A stretch of DNA of 46,834 nucleotides from G020353115 sp964389685 (GTDB lineage Bacteria; Bacteroidota; Bacteroidia; Bacteroidales; VadinHA17): assembly GCA_964389685.1 (NCBI GenBank), contig CAYMFM010000025.1, positions 1-46,834 on the forward strand, written 5' to 3'. Positions 1 to 7,067 of the stretch are shown piece after piece. How positions within the stretch are numbered: the first letter of the stretch is position 1; the number at the start of each line of letters is the position of its first letter. The notes under the pieces are model-generated. The model saw only the letters and a list, made by a program, of their open reading frames with translations, did not search any database and was not told the origin of the DNA. A program made the translations under genes and the position numbers.

Positions 1-2
1 TC

Positions 3-77
3 CTCCACTACATTCTGGCTGTTTCCAATGATATTTTTTCAATCATTGCCCATCCGGATATGAAATTCAAGAGGTGA
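3..77 (+). CDS. Possible 3' end of an unidentified gene
   Basis: An open frame enters from the left edge and ends at a TGA at 75-77, about 40 bases before the tRNA. It reads as 24 residues with an ordinary mixed composition (ends ...IIAHPDMKFKR). The codon choice looks like real coding sequence, but there is too little to name a family. The overlapping reverse-strand frame is an antisense reading of the tRNA and was rejected. Confidence 0.3.
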   Translation, partial: LHYILAVSNDIFSIIAHPDMKFKR

Positions 78-99
78 TCCCGGTTTTCCGGAATTTGTT

Positions 100-107
100 T
101 ATTTTTG
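100..107 (+). promoter_or_regulatory. Candidate -7 box of the tRNA-Val promoter
   Basis: TATTTTTG fits the Bacteroidota -7 consensus TAnnTTTG and ends 10 bases before the first base of the mature tRNA. No convincing TTTG -33 element was seen at the usual distance of about 20 bases, so support is only the match and position. Confidence 0.35.
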
Positions 108-117
108 TTGTAAGTTC

Positions 118-192
118 GGGGCATTAGTTCAGTTGGTTCAGAACGCTTGCTTGACAGGCAAGAGGTCACTGGTTCGAATCCAGTATGTCCCA
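118..192 (+). tRNA. tRNA-Val, anticodon GAC
   Basis: A full cloverleaf can be folded by eye. The acceptor stem GGGGCAT (118-124) pairs with ATGTCCC (185-191) with one G-U pair. The D stem is GTTC/GAAC. The anticodon stem CTTGC/GCAAG encloses loop TTGACAG, placing GAC after the invariant U33. The T stem ACTGG/CCAGT holds TTCGAAT. The discriminator base is A192; the 3' CCA is not encoded. GAC reads GUC and GUU valine codons. Confidence 0.9.
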
Positions 193-410
193 CAATATTT
201 TAAGCATATAATGCTGTAATTCAGTTCTATATATTCTATTATGTTATTTCGGACTGTAAAATAACTGAAACAATTTTACGATTTACTACTATATCACAGC
301 CGAATTCCAAATTAGACAATATGGGAGTACTTTAGTTTAGACTATAGCACGCTATTCAGAAATGTAAGATCGTTGATAAGATGGCTTTAAAATAGGTCAT
401 TTTTTGTATT

Positions 411-542
411 CCCTAACGTTCAAGGCTATGGGCAGTGGCAGGATGTAGTCCTGTCATTGACCGTCTTGACCGTATTATGGATAGTGTTAATTAGATTTAT
501 GTTGATTAGTTTCTTTGCCATTGCCTATAGCCGATATTAGGC
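411..542. repeat. attC-like imperfect inverted repeat 1
   Basis: The left end CCCTAACG and right end ATTAGGC resemble the RYYYAAC/GTTRRRY core boxes of integron attC sites. Internal arms GCTATGGGCAGTGGCA (left) and TTGCCATTGCCTATAGC (right) pair with two mismatches, giving one long cruciform of about 130 bp. It lies 10 bp downstream of the stop codon of the antitoxin gene, which is where an attC sits in a gene cassette. Nothing else was recognised between the tRNA and this element (193-410). Confidence 0.5.
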
Positions 543-552
543 TTCGTGCACT

Positions 553-837
553 TCACACCGCTGTAAGTTGTATAGATAAATCCAAAGCGTTAGCAATCAA
601 TACCAGGTTTGAGATCCGAATATCTTCACCATTCTCAATTCGGGAAATGTATGGTCTTTTTTTCCCTACAAGTTTCGCTAGTTCTTCCTGACTCATATTT
701 AGTTCTTTTCTGCGATTTTTGATTATTTCACCAAAATAGTAGGAGAAAGCTTCATCCCGAAACTTTTCACGGGATTCTGTTCCCCTCTTACCGTATCGCT
801 TTTCTAAAAGCTCCGTTGCCTTAAAAGTTTTTCCCAT
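553..837 (-). CDS. higA: HigA-like XRE-family antitoxin
   Basis: This 94-residue protein has a helix-turn-helix of the Cro/C1 (XRE) family at about residues 38-92: the core reads MSQEELAKLVGKKRPYIS, followed by RIENGE. It is the second gene of a two-gene operon, starting 7 bp after the stop of the toxin gene, the toxin-first order of HigBA modules. By family knowledge it would bind and neutralise the toxin and repress the shared promoter. A perfect dyad lies in that promoter (1185-1204), a likely operator. The N-terminal 35 residues are charged and probably contact the toxin. The pair sits between attC-like repeats, a common setting for toxin-antitoxin modules. The exact subfamily is not certain. 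Confidence 0.85.
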   Translation of the reverse strand: MGKTFKATELLEKRYGKRGTESREKFRDEAFSYYFGEIIKNRRKELNMSQEELAKLVGKKRPYISRIENGEDIRISNLVLIANALDLSIQLTAV

Positions 838-844
838 GATTTCT

Positions 845-1177
845 TTACTTTAAGTTTTCCTTCAATAAATTCTCTGCTCTTCTTAATGCCGCTTTGTAGT
901 CTTTGTTTGATTTCTTAATAAATCCATTCAAACAAATTGCTTTTGTACATTCAGCAAAGTTTAGATGATCAATAGCAAATAAAATAACTCTATATTCATT
1001 ACCGGCTTTGATTCTAAGTTCATAGAATTGAGTCTTTTGAAGTTTCTTTATGAAGTTGGTGTGAACGACTTTGATTTCGCTCATTACTTCTATTAGTTGA
1101 AAGAATTTGTTTATTACCCTTTCATTTTGACTGTATATGAACTCTAAACACTCTTCGGTTATTACTATTTCTCTCAT
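845..1177 (-). CDS. higB: HigB/RelE-like toxin (Gp49-type mRNA interferase)
   Basis: A 110-residue basic protein with the core pattern of the phage-derived Gp49/HigB family: the strand FYELRIKAGNEYRVILFAID, then a strand ending in LNGFIKKSNKD and a C-terminal helix rich in Lys/Arg. Members are ribosome-dependent endoribonucleases that cut mRNA; that activity is inferred from family membership. It is the promoter-proximal gene of the pair and is followed 7 bp later by the HTH antitoxin. The start codon lies only 5 bp beyond the -7 box, so the message is probably leaderless or nearly so. The pair is flanked by attC-like repeats. Confidence 0.82.
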   Translation of the reverse strand: MREIVITEECLEFIYSQNERVINKFFQLIEVMSEIKVVHTNFIKKLQKTQFYELRIKAGNEYRVILFAIDHLNFAECTKAICLNGFIKKSNKDYKAALRRAENLLKENLK

Positions 1178-1181
1178 TTCA

Positions 1182-1213
1182 CAAATGTAACGAATAAGTT
1201 ACATATTTTCAAA
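1182..1213 (-). promoter_or_regulatory. higBA promoter with embedded operator dyad
   Basis: Read on the minus strand, the sequence holds TTTG (1210-1213), a 20-bp spacer, then TACATTTG (1182-1189), a full match to the Bacteroidota TTTG-N20-TAnnTTTG promoter. Between and overlapping the boxes is a perfect inverted repeat ATGTAAC-N6-GTTACAT (1185-1204), well placed for repression by the antitoxin. The toxin ATG at 1177 falls at about the expected transcription start. Confidence 0.65.
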
Positions 1214-1259
1214 ATTTATTGGAAGAATTTTCATTGAAGCAGGGCTGTTTTAGCATGAA

Positions 1260-1312
1260 GCCTAACGTTGCGTGCAAACTACGTATTAATGTTGTTTGCT
1301 GGTTAGCGAACG
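1260..1312. repeat. attC-like imperfect inverted repeat 2
   Basis: A 53-bp element starting GCCTAACG and ending GTTAGCGAACG. The arms TGCAAAC and GTTTGC pair around a short centre, with the outer CTAAC/GTTAG boxes paired. Its right end lies directly at the stop codon of the coiled-coil gene (stop at 1314-1316). The short length and boxes fit an attC site best of all the elements here. Confidence 0.5.
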
Positions 1313-1313
1313 T

Positions 1314-1913
1314 TTAATTCTTGATTAGCTCTTTCAGTTCTTTGATGATTTGCTTTTGGTCTTCGATTACTTTTAAATATCCCTCAATTTGTGTATTAAG
1401 TTCTTTCTCCGTCTCATATCTTTCTTTTGCAGCCTCCCTACCAGCTTTTTCAACAGTATCTAATAATTTCTTATGGCTCTTTTCCCAGTGATTAGACAAA
1501 GTTTTCCAATAATCAGCAGTTTCCTTCCAATATTCAATTGATGTTGTGTCTTGAACTTCAACTTCTATGCCCTCATTAAGTTCATTGTTTGCTTTTTTCA
1601 ATTCCTCGATTTCGTATTTAAGTTCCATATTTTCTTCCATCAGCTTCGTTTCACGTTGCATATGAAACTCTGAAGATTGTTCCATAGCTTTCTGAAAACC
1701 ACGCAATCCCTCCTCAAATTCATCAACTGTATTGCTTAAGTATTCGGCATATGCTTTCTCCTCCTCAGCTTTTTGTTTCCAATATTCGATTTTGGTTGTG
1801 TCCTGAGCTTGCACTAAAGCCTCAAATGTGTTTGGTGAGATTTCTGAATTTCCAAGTTGGGGTAAGAAACATTCAGAACTTAGAAAAAACAATGTGATGA
1901 TTGTTGTTTTCAT
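1314..1913 (-). CDS. Exported coiled-coil protein with an internal duplicated motif
   Basis: A 199-residue protein of no family I recognise. The N-terminus has a short hydrophobic stretch (about residues 3-20) that could be a signal peptide. The rest is almost wholly charged, heptad-like helix rich in Glu and Lys, so a long coiled coil is expected. The motif VQAQDTTKIEYWKQKAE (about 34-50) recurs as VEVQDTTSIEYWKETAD (about 118-134), which indicates an internal duplication of an 80-residue unit. No Bacteroidota promoter box was seen upstream; the start abuts another attC-like repeat, as expected for a cassette gene that borrows transcription. Function unknown. Confidence 0.7.
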   Translation of the reverse strand: MKTTIITLFFLSSECFLPQLGNSEISPNTFEALVQAQDTTKIEYWKQKAEEEKAYAEYLSNTVDEFEEGLRGFQKAMEQSSEFHMQRETKLMEENMELKYEIEELKKANNELNEGIEVEVQDTTSIEYWKETADYWKTLSNHWEKSHKKLLDTVEKAGREAAKERYETEKELNTQIEGYLKVIEDQKQIIKELKELIKN

Positions 1914-1930
1914 AGTTTTATGTTTTTAAT

Positions 1931-2131
1931 GTTCGCTAACGCCGCGCTAAACGAAGTTCCGCACTGAGGGCGAGGGCTGCCGAGCTTGCTCGAGCAGACT
2001 GTAAAGCCCGCAAGGGCGGGACCAAATTGCGTTTAGCGACTTTGTTCGGGCACGTTTTGATTCGATATCCAGCTAAAGCTGATTATATGTATAAAGTTAC
2101 AAAGCAATTTGGTTTAGCGCGGCGTTCAGGC
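1931..2131. repeat. attC-like inverted repeat 3 with a long hairpin-rich centre
   Basis: The left arm CGCTAACGCCGCGCTAAAC and right arm GGTTTAGCGCGGCGTTCAGGC share a perfect 15-bp core AACGCCGCGCTAAAC and its complement. The ends carry CTAAC-like boxes. The centre is long and contains several short hairpins, for example at 1977-1997, 2007-2020 and 2070-2081. It sits just upstream of the coiled-coil gene, on the far side of that cassette from repeat 2. Confidence 0.45.
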
Positions 2132-2210
2132 ACATTTCTTTTGGATGCAGGAGTCCCGCCTTGGCGGGACGGGCAGACAAAAGTTCAGCTTTAGCTGAAT
2201 GTGCCTGAAC
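2124..2210. repeat. Perfect 13-bp inverted repeat overlapping repeat 3
   Basis: GTTCAGGCACATT (2124-2136) and AATGTGCCTGAAC (2198-2210) are perfect complements and begin inside the right arm of the preceding element. The interior holds two smaller perfect hairpins: GTCCCGCC-TT-GGCGGGAC (2153-2170) and TTCAGCT-TT-AGCTGAA-type (2184-2199). It could be a further degenerate attC or an empty cassette. A separate hairpin TATAAACGC-AAT-GCGTTTATA follows at 2216-2236. Confidence 0.4.
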
Positions 2211-2236
2211 TAGCGTATAAACGCAATGCGTTTATA

Positions 2237-2634
2237 TTCCTTATATGCGCAATAGTTGTTTGGTTTACTCTAATAAATGTATGCAAAACTTACAAGAAAT
2301 CCAAGTTATCCCGACTTTAATTGCCTTAATCTCTTTCTCTTAAGCCTCAAAACAATGTGTTTTAAAAGATTTTCAAAAGGTAGTAACCCGAACACCTTAT
2401 ATCCTGTGGGATTAAGTAGAATGTTATCTAATCAATATATCCAAATACAAGCTATACCTGGGTTTCCCTGATCCCTTGTTCCTTAATTTCCTTTTCCTGA
2501 GATGCACTTTCATAGTAGCAAACCTTAGGTTATGGGTTAATTTAAGGGATAAATGAATGACAAGCAAGGAAAAGTGTCAGAAAATCAGATTATTAGGAGA
2601 TGTTATTAGACAGGACAAATAATGGACAAAACAC
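2237..2634. other. Intergenic stretch without recognisable features
   Basis: AT-rich DNA between the inverted-repeat cluster and the lipoprotein promoter. The only open frame on the plus strand (2277-2471) has no family features, no promoter box and poor codon choice, so I do not call a gene. No tRNA, terminator or transposase remnant was seen. Confidence 0.5.
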
Positions 2635-2665
2635 TTGATTAATGATAATGAATATCATAATTTTG
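2635..2665 (+). promoter_or_regulatory. Promoter of the small lipoprotein gene
   Basis: TAATTTTG (2658-2665) is a full match to the Bacteroidota -7 consensus TAnnTTTG, with a TTG at 2635-2637 about 20 bp upstream as a partial -33 element. The ATG at 2691 lies 25 bp further down. Confidence 0.5.
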
Positions 2666-2690
2666 GTTAAGTAACTAAAACCTCTCTAAA

Positions 2691-3107
2691 ATGAAAAGCA
2701 ATTTTAAAATTCTATCCATTATCGGCATTATCGTGGTTATAACTATGTTAAGCTGTACAACTCAACAGCCTGTTGAATTGCAGGAGAAAAACTCATTAGA
2801 AGGAGTATGGGAATATGTTGAAAGTTTCACATCAGATACGACTTATACAAGAAGTCCTGATATGAAAGCTTACAAAGTTTTATATGGAGGCTATTTTTCA
2901 TTAGCAGGACAGAATCATCCAGAAGAACTGAATTGGGGACATGCCGGACCGATACGTGTTACTGAAGATACTTATGTTGAATATCTTGATATAGTCCGCG
3001 CTCCTGAATATGTAGGAGATTCTGCTGTTTTCACATATACCCTTGATGGGGATTTCTGGACAATTACCAGAGAGGGCCATTCTGAGAAGTGGAAACGAAT
3101 TAAATAA
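2691..3107 (+). CDS. Small lipoprotein, possibly lipocalin-like
   Basis: A 138-residue protein with a signal sequence and an SpII lipobox (MLSC, Cys 22), so it should be lipid-anchored in the envelope. The mature part begins ...EKNSLEGVWEYVES and ends FTYTLDGDFWTITREGHSEKW, a pattern typical of small Bacteroidota lipoproteins with a lipocalin-like beta-barrel (GxW near the start, a W in the last strand). Ligand and role are unknown. It stands alone with its own promoter and terminator, and the plus-strand orientation differs from both neighbours. Confidence 0.72.
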   Translation: MKSNFKILSIIGIIVVITMLSCTTQQPVELQEKNSLEGVWEYVESFTSDTTYTRSPDMKAYKVLYGGYFSLAGQNHPEELNWGHAGPIRVTEDTYVEYLDIVRAPEYVGDSAVFTYTLDGDFWTITREGHSEKWKRIK

Positions 3108-3115
3108 ATAATTGG

Positions 3116-3148
3116 AAAGCCCTTTTCGTAGGAAGAGGGCTTTTTTTT
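3116..3148 (+). terminator. Rho-independent terminator after the lipoprotein gene
   Basis: AAAGCCCT (3116-3123) pairs with AGGGC followed by a run of eight T residues (3136-3148). It lies 9 bp after the lipoprotein stop codon. Confidence 0.8.
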
Positions 3149-3450
3149 AATCTTGTAAGTTGGCTATCCATCCTTCCACCTCCTCCGGACTCAGCTCCTT
3201 CATCCCCAGCTTATTCTTTTTATTGAATCCATTCAAGTCATTAGCCAATTTACCCGGCTTTTCAACTTCTCGAAGCTTTTCCACCGTCTCATACCCCAGT
3301 TCCTGCAGCACCGGCACCCACTCCTCCGGGATTCCCAGGTCGAGGTATTCCTGTTCACTGCTCACTGTTCCCTGTTCACTCTGCAAGGGTCCCATTTGCG
3401 GGAAGAAGATCACATCCTGGATGGAAGGTGAATTGGTTGAGGGAGTTGTA
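3147..3450 (-). pseudogene. lysS: C-terminal fragment of lysyl-tRNA synthetase
   Basis: The frame contains TNSPSIQDVIFFPQMGP, which matches the class II LysS end motif (LLTxSPSIxDVILFPxxRPE). After it comes the Bacteroidota-type C-terminal tail, from GIPEEWVPVLQELGYETVEK through KPGKLANDLNGFNKKNKLG. The rest of the synthetase, including motifs 1-3, is missing, and residues upstream of TNSPS are unrelated filler. The sequence between the two parts is a short tandem-repeat tract (TGTTCACTG units, about 3350-3383). This is a relic, not a working enzyme; a full lysS is presumably elsewhere. A terminator overlaps its last codons. Confidence 0.7.
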
Positions 3451-3513
3451 GGGTTTTGGAAGGTGGGGTAGGACAAACCATTGACAATAGACAATAAGTA
3501 AAATGGAGAAATA

Positions 3514-3612
3514 CTAAAGCATATCATTTTCCTCAAGCCATTTCCTTACCCGCTCATGCTCTGCCTGGTATTTTGCTTCAACATCCCTGACAATCTGTTG
3601 AAATGCTGGTTT
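3514..3612 (-). pseudogene. Short gene remnant, unidentified
   Basis: A 32-codon open stretch bounded by in-frame stops. It reads like the tail of a real protein: AFQQIVRDVEAKYQAEHERV followed by RKWLEENDML and TAG. No start codon fits. It lies just upstream of the LysS fragment on the same strand, so both may belong to one decayed segment. I do not recognise the family. Confidence 0.35.
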
Positions 3613-3663
3613 TTAATTCCTAACTGACGGGAAGAGATAAATAGTGTTTCTTAAAGAACTTTC

Positions 3664-5439
3664 CTAATCTGGGAAATTCATCCGGTTAAGAAGATCTTGA
3701 AAACGGGGGTCACTTCTTATTGGCTCAAAAGGAGGTTCAACTTTTAGCCAGTACATTTCAACTTCCCGGTCCTCGTAAGCTTTCTCAAGCCAATCGAAAG
3801 CCAGGTTGACTTCTCCCATCTGAGCATAAATCATAGCTGCATAAAAAGCTGGACTCCCAGCTGGAAACTTATGGCTTTTATTCTTGATTTCTTCCAACAG
3901 TTCATTGGCCAGTTCTTTCTTTCCAAGCTTATAATATGCTATAGCAAGGGTTCCCATCTGACGTGGAGAAGTATCTTCGGGATATCGTCCCAGATAACGA
4001 TCAATAATGTCAATGACACCTTCATAATGTCCTAGATATAATAAGACCCTTGCTTCCTCAATGTATCTATTCGGATCAGGTTCATTAGGGCTAATGGGAA
4101 GCTTAAATGTTTCTAATGCTGCTTCATGTTGATTCGTAAAGTACTGTCTTAATCCTTTTTCCCAGATAGTTATCGGATCAGCTTCTACACCCTTATCTGA
4201 CCATTCCAGAGCTTCCTCAAATCTTCCGGTTGCATCAAGAAGATCCGTGTAATCATGTATTACCTCAGCGTTGGAAGGATTAAGTCGGATGGCAATTTTA
4301 TACTCCTTTTCGGAAGCTTCAAAGTTCCAGAAATACCATATCTGCAATCCGGCAAGGCCATAATGAGCCTCTGCATTGTTAGGATCGATCTCCAGTGCCC
4401 GGGTTAACAATGGTAGCGCATTTGAAATCACCTCTGATGAACTCACTGAACCTCTCCAGCCTCCTGCATACCATAGCCACCAGCCCCCCTTTTCAGCATA
4501 AGCTGCAGCGAAATTAGGATCAAGGGAAAGGGCCTCATCCAACAGGTTAAGTCTCTCCATTCCATCAGTACTCCTTGCTTTCAATAATAAGCTGTATGCA
4601 GCTAGATTCTCCGTTGGTCTTTTACCGATTGACATAAGTTCTTCGGTGGATAATACTACACTTAACTTGTTGGCCACATTGTATGCGATCTCATCCTGAA
4701 TAGAGAATATATCTTTCCACTTGCCAGTATATTCATCAGCCCAAATATGGTCTTCGTCCTTTGCCCGGATGACCTGTACGCGAATTTTTACATCCTCCTC
4801 ATATCGCTGTATACTTCCTTCAATGATATAATTTACTTTCAGCTTATCCGCAATCTCGGGTATAGTTGGCCGCTCCATCTCATACTGCATAGTCGATGTA
4901 CGAGATGAAACACGGTCAAATGCTTTTATCTTCTGAAGTTCCATGATAATCTCATCCGTAAAAGCACCACCTATATAGTTATATTCTTCATCACTGCTCA
5001 TGTTTTCAAAAGGAAGAACAGCGATTGATTTTTCCAGTGCTGCAAGTGACTCTGCTTTTTTCTTACCTCCAAAAATGTTTATCATCAGCAACCCGATAAT
5101 CACCACAATGCTTGCATAGGTAGCAATCTGCCAGCCCATCGTTCTCGCAGGCTTTTCTTTTTTTGGTTCCGTTTCCTTGCTTACAGGTTTTGTTTTCTGC
5201 ACACCTTCCGGTGTAATATCATAGACCCAGGAAAGAATTATGGAAAGGATGAGCCCAACACATAACAATACGATAATGAAATTTAATGTCCAGGTTGGTA
5301 ATCCTAACGAGGGAGATACAATATCGACCAATTCCAGAATAACAAAAGCAGCAGCCCCGTAAACTGTAATTACACGAATAACCTTCCTGCGTTTCAGCTC
5401 CTGCCAGAAATTAAATGGATTGTTGGATTGTTCAGGCAT
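3664..5439 (-). CDS. Membrane protein with TolB-like domain and TPR repeats
   Basis: A protein of 591 residues from the ATG at 5439 (MPEQSNNPFNFWQELKRRKV); an upstream ATG at 5541 would add 34 residues with no family resemblance. The order is: a short cytoplasmic LKRRKV segment, two membrane segments (about 22-75), a third at about 103-125, then a TolB-N-like periplasmic or cytosolic domain (SIAVLPFENMSSDEEYNYIG, about 138-270), then at least five TPR units to the end. This layout matches adenylate-cyclase-associated or CadC-like sensor proteins without the cyclase or HTH part. The role is unknown; TPRs suggest protein contacts. No partner gene is adjacent. Confidence 0.8.
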   Translation of the reverse strand: MPEQSNNPFNFWQELKRRKVIRVITVYGAAAFVILELVDIVSPSLGLPTWTLNFIIVLLCVGLILSIILSWVYDITPEGVQKTKPVSKETEPKKEKPARTMGWQIATYASIVVIIGLLMINIFGGKKKAESLAALEKSIAVLPFENMSSDEEYNYIGGAFTDEIIMELQKIKAFDRVSSRTSTMQYEMERPTIPEIADKLKVNYIIEGSIQRYEEDVKIRVQVIRAKDEDHIWADEYTGKWKDIFSIQDEIAYNVANKLSVVLSTEELMSIGKRPTENLAAYSLLLKARSTDGMERLNLLDEALSLDPNFAAAYAEKGGWWLWYAGGWRGSVSSSEVISNALPLLTRALEIDPNNAEAHYGLAGLQIWYFWNFEASEKEYKIAIRLNPSNAEVIHDYTDLLDATGRFEEALEWSDKGVEADPITIWEKGLRQYFTNQHEAALETFKLPISPNEPDPNRYIEEARVLLYLGHYEGVIDIIDRYLGRYPEDTSPRQMGTLAIAYYKLGKKELANELLEEIKNKSHKFPAGSPAFYAAMIYAQMGEVNLAFDWLEKAYEDREVEMYWLKVEPPFEPIRSDPRFQDLLNRMNFPD

Positions 5440-5766
5440 ATGGGTTGGTTTAGGTATATAAAGATAAATCAATTGGTTGCCAATTTCAAATGAGACTAAT
5501 AAAAAGAGGTATTCCTCAGAATACCCCTTTCTTCGAATCATAACATGTTACAATCCTTCTGCTACATTTTTTCAGGGGTTTGTTTAGTGAGTAACCGTCT
5601 CAAAAAAGTAGTCAAAAAATACAGCATAACTCATATCATTTCCCAGGCTCATGGTCTATGTTTACCTTACCCAGGACAATGAAATTATAGCACCTGTAAG
5701 CCTTTGATTCAATGATGTATACATCTATCAACTCAATGCTCATTTTAACAGCATTTACAGCCTTTA

Positions 5767-5810
5767 TTAAGTAGGGACAGTTACTTTATTTAAGTAGGTG
5801 TCTGTCCCTA
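5767..5810. repeat. Small palindromic element, REP/MITE-like
   Basis: TAGGGACAG (5772-5780) and CTGTCCCTA (5802-5810) form a perfect 9-bp inverted repeat. Inside is a direct repeat TTAAGTAGG (5767-5775 and 5789-5797). It lies at the stop codon of the NTF2-like remnant. It could be a REP-type element or an old terminator; no transposase is near. The rest of the 5540-5766 stretch holds nothing I recognise. Confidence 0.4.
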
Positions 5811-5811
5811 T

Positions 5812-5976
5812 TTAATTTGCTTCTTCAACATCATCGTCATAGGTTGATGTTGTAACAAACGACAGAAAAACAATTTTCCATTCTCCGTCAACCTTTTCAA
5901 GAATTCTGCTTTCAATTGCAGTCCATCCCATTTCTTCCCCTGTTTCAGCATTTACCGCTTTTTCATCTTCAATTAT
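5812..5976 (-). pseudogene. C-terminal remnant of an NTF2/SnoaL-like gene
   Basis: An open stretch of about 54 codons ending at TAA (5812-5814) and closed upstream by an in-frame TAA (5977-5979). It contains MGWTAIESRILEKVDGEWKI then VFLSFVTTSTYDD, the pattern of the last strands of SnoaL-like polyketide-cyclase/NTF2-family proteins. The N-terminal half of the fold is absent and no start codon is placed. The remnant runs into the promoter of the aldo/keto reductase, which points to a deletion or rearrangement. Confidence 0.5.
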
Positions 5977-5981
5977 TTAAA

Positions 5982-5989
5982 TATCTTTG
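5982..5989 (+). promoter_or_regulatory. Candidate -7 box of the aldo/keto reductase
   Basis: TATCTTTG fits TAnnTTTG and lies 16 bp upstream of the ATG at 6006. This supports 6006 and not the in-frame ATG at 5916, which falls inside the NTF2-like remnant. A clear TTTG -33 element was not seen. Confidence 0.5.
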
Positions 5990-6005
5990 TTTTAATCTGA
6001 TATTT

Positions 6006-6992
6006 ATGAAAAATAAGATTACACGCCGCAGGTTTATCGAAACAACACTGGCTGGTACAGCCGCCGTTGCAATGGTTCCAGCCCTGAGCTGCAAGATGAT
6101 TTCAAATCCTTTTGATCCAAAAGGATTACCCACACGCGTTCTGGGCAAGACAGGTGTTACCGTGCCGATTTTGGGATTCGGATGCGGGAGCAGATGGATG
6201 GCTGTAGAAGACGACGATGAGGCACTCGGGGTCCTTGAACATGCACTCAATAACGGGTTGTACTACTGGGATACGGCTGCTAATTATGGCAATGAACGGA
6301 TATCCAGTGAAGAAAGGATCGGGAAACTTCTTCCAACCCGGAGAAAGGAAGTATTTCTTGTCACCAAGGTGGACGAACGGAAAGGGGAAAAGGCAAAAGC
6401 AAGCATTGAAAGAAGCCTGAAACGGCTTCAAACCGATTACATCGACCTGTTGCATGTACACAGCATCAGTTCCGTTGAAGATGCCGAAAAACTGGGAGAA
6501 AAGGGGCAGGTGCTGGAGGTGTTCCACGACTATAAGCAGCAGGGCATTGTCCGGCATATCGGTTTTACCGGGCATGCCACAGCGGATGGAATGAAAAGAG
6601 CAGCCGAGCTGTATGATTTTGAAGTGATGATGATCGCATTGAACCACTACGTTGAAACCACAGCTCAACCTTTCGAGGAACATGCTGTTCCGTTTGCCGC
6701 AAACAAGGGCATGGGGGTCATTGCCATGAAGGTAATCCGACCGAGGGAAACGGTGGAAGGTCTCTCCGCGGAGATGCTTGTGCGCTATGCCCTGTCCGCA
6801 AAACATTTTTCCCTTGCCAACATCGGTACCGACAGCATGGAGGTACTCAAAGCCAACCTGGCACTGATAAAAGATTTTAAACCCCTTGATAGCCAGGAAA
6901 TGAAGGACCTTCAGGCTGCATTAGAACCCTTCTTCCAAGATAAAAACCTGCCCTGGATGCATCCCTCTTATGTGGATGGACAGATGGTATAA
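6006..6992 (+). CDS. Tat-exported aldo/keto reductase
   Basis: A 328-residue protein. The N-terminus has a twin-arginine motif (KITRRRFIETTL, Arg 7-9) and a hydrophobic stretch ending in the lipobox-like VPALSC (Cys 29), so it is probably exported folded and may be lipid-anchored. The (beta/alpha)8 domain shows the AKR tetrad: Asp 89 and Tyr 94 (WDTAANYGNE), Lys 121 (VFLVTKV) and His 152 (DLLHVHS). It should reduce or oxidise an aldehyde, ketone or sugar with NAD(P)H; the substrate is unknown. Exported cofactor-dependent AKRs of this type are common in Bacteroidota. The gene stands alone between two gene relics. Confidence 0.88.
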   Translation: MKNKITRRRFIETTLAGTAAVAMVPALSCKMISNPFDPKGLPTRVLGKTGVTVPILGFGCGSRWMAVEDDDEALGVLEHALNNGLYYWDTAANYGNERISSEERIGKLLPTRRKEVFLVTKVDERKGEKAKASIERSLKRLQTDYIDLLHVHSISSVEDAEKLGEKGQVLEVFHDYKQQGIVRHIGFTGHATADGMKRAAELYDFEVMMIALNHYVETTAQPFEEHAVPFAANKGMGVIAMKVIRPRETVEGLSAEMLVRYALSAKHFSLANIGTDSMEVLKANLALIKDFKPLDSQEMKDLQAALEPFFQDKNLPWMHPSYVDGQMV

Positions 6993-7067
6993 ATAGATGT
7001 TTGCGAAATCTTCGGTTTTATTTCAGAATTTGCAAAAATTGAACCTGATTATAACATTTACCGGCAA

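Noticed and set aside
8..193. 61-residue reverse-strand frame
   Set aside because: It is the antisense reading of the tRNA-Val gene, a well-known source of false proteins beginning MGHTGFEPVTSCL.
2277..2471. 64-residue plus-strand frame
   Set aside because: No promoter box, no recognisable motif and low-complexity composition in AT-rich intergenic DNA.
3160..3471. 103-residue plus-strand Ser/Pro-rich frame
   Set aside because: Antisense of the LysS fragment and of its tandem-repeat tract.
6126..6806. 226-residue reverse-strand frame within the aldo/keto reductase
   Set aside because: It lies entirely inside a gene with a full catalytic tetrad; Cys/His/Phe-rich composition is that of a shadow frame.
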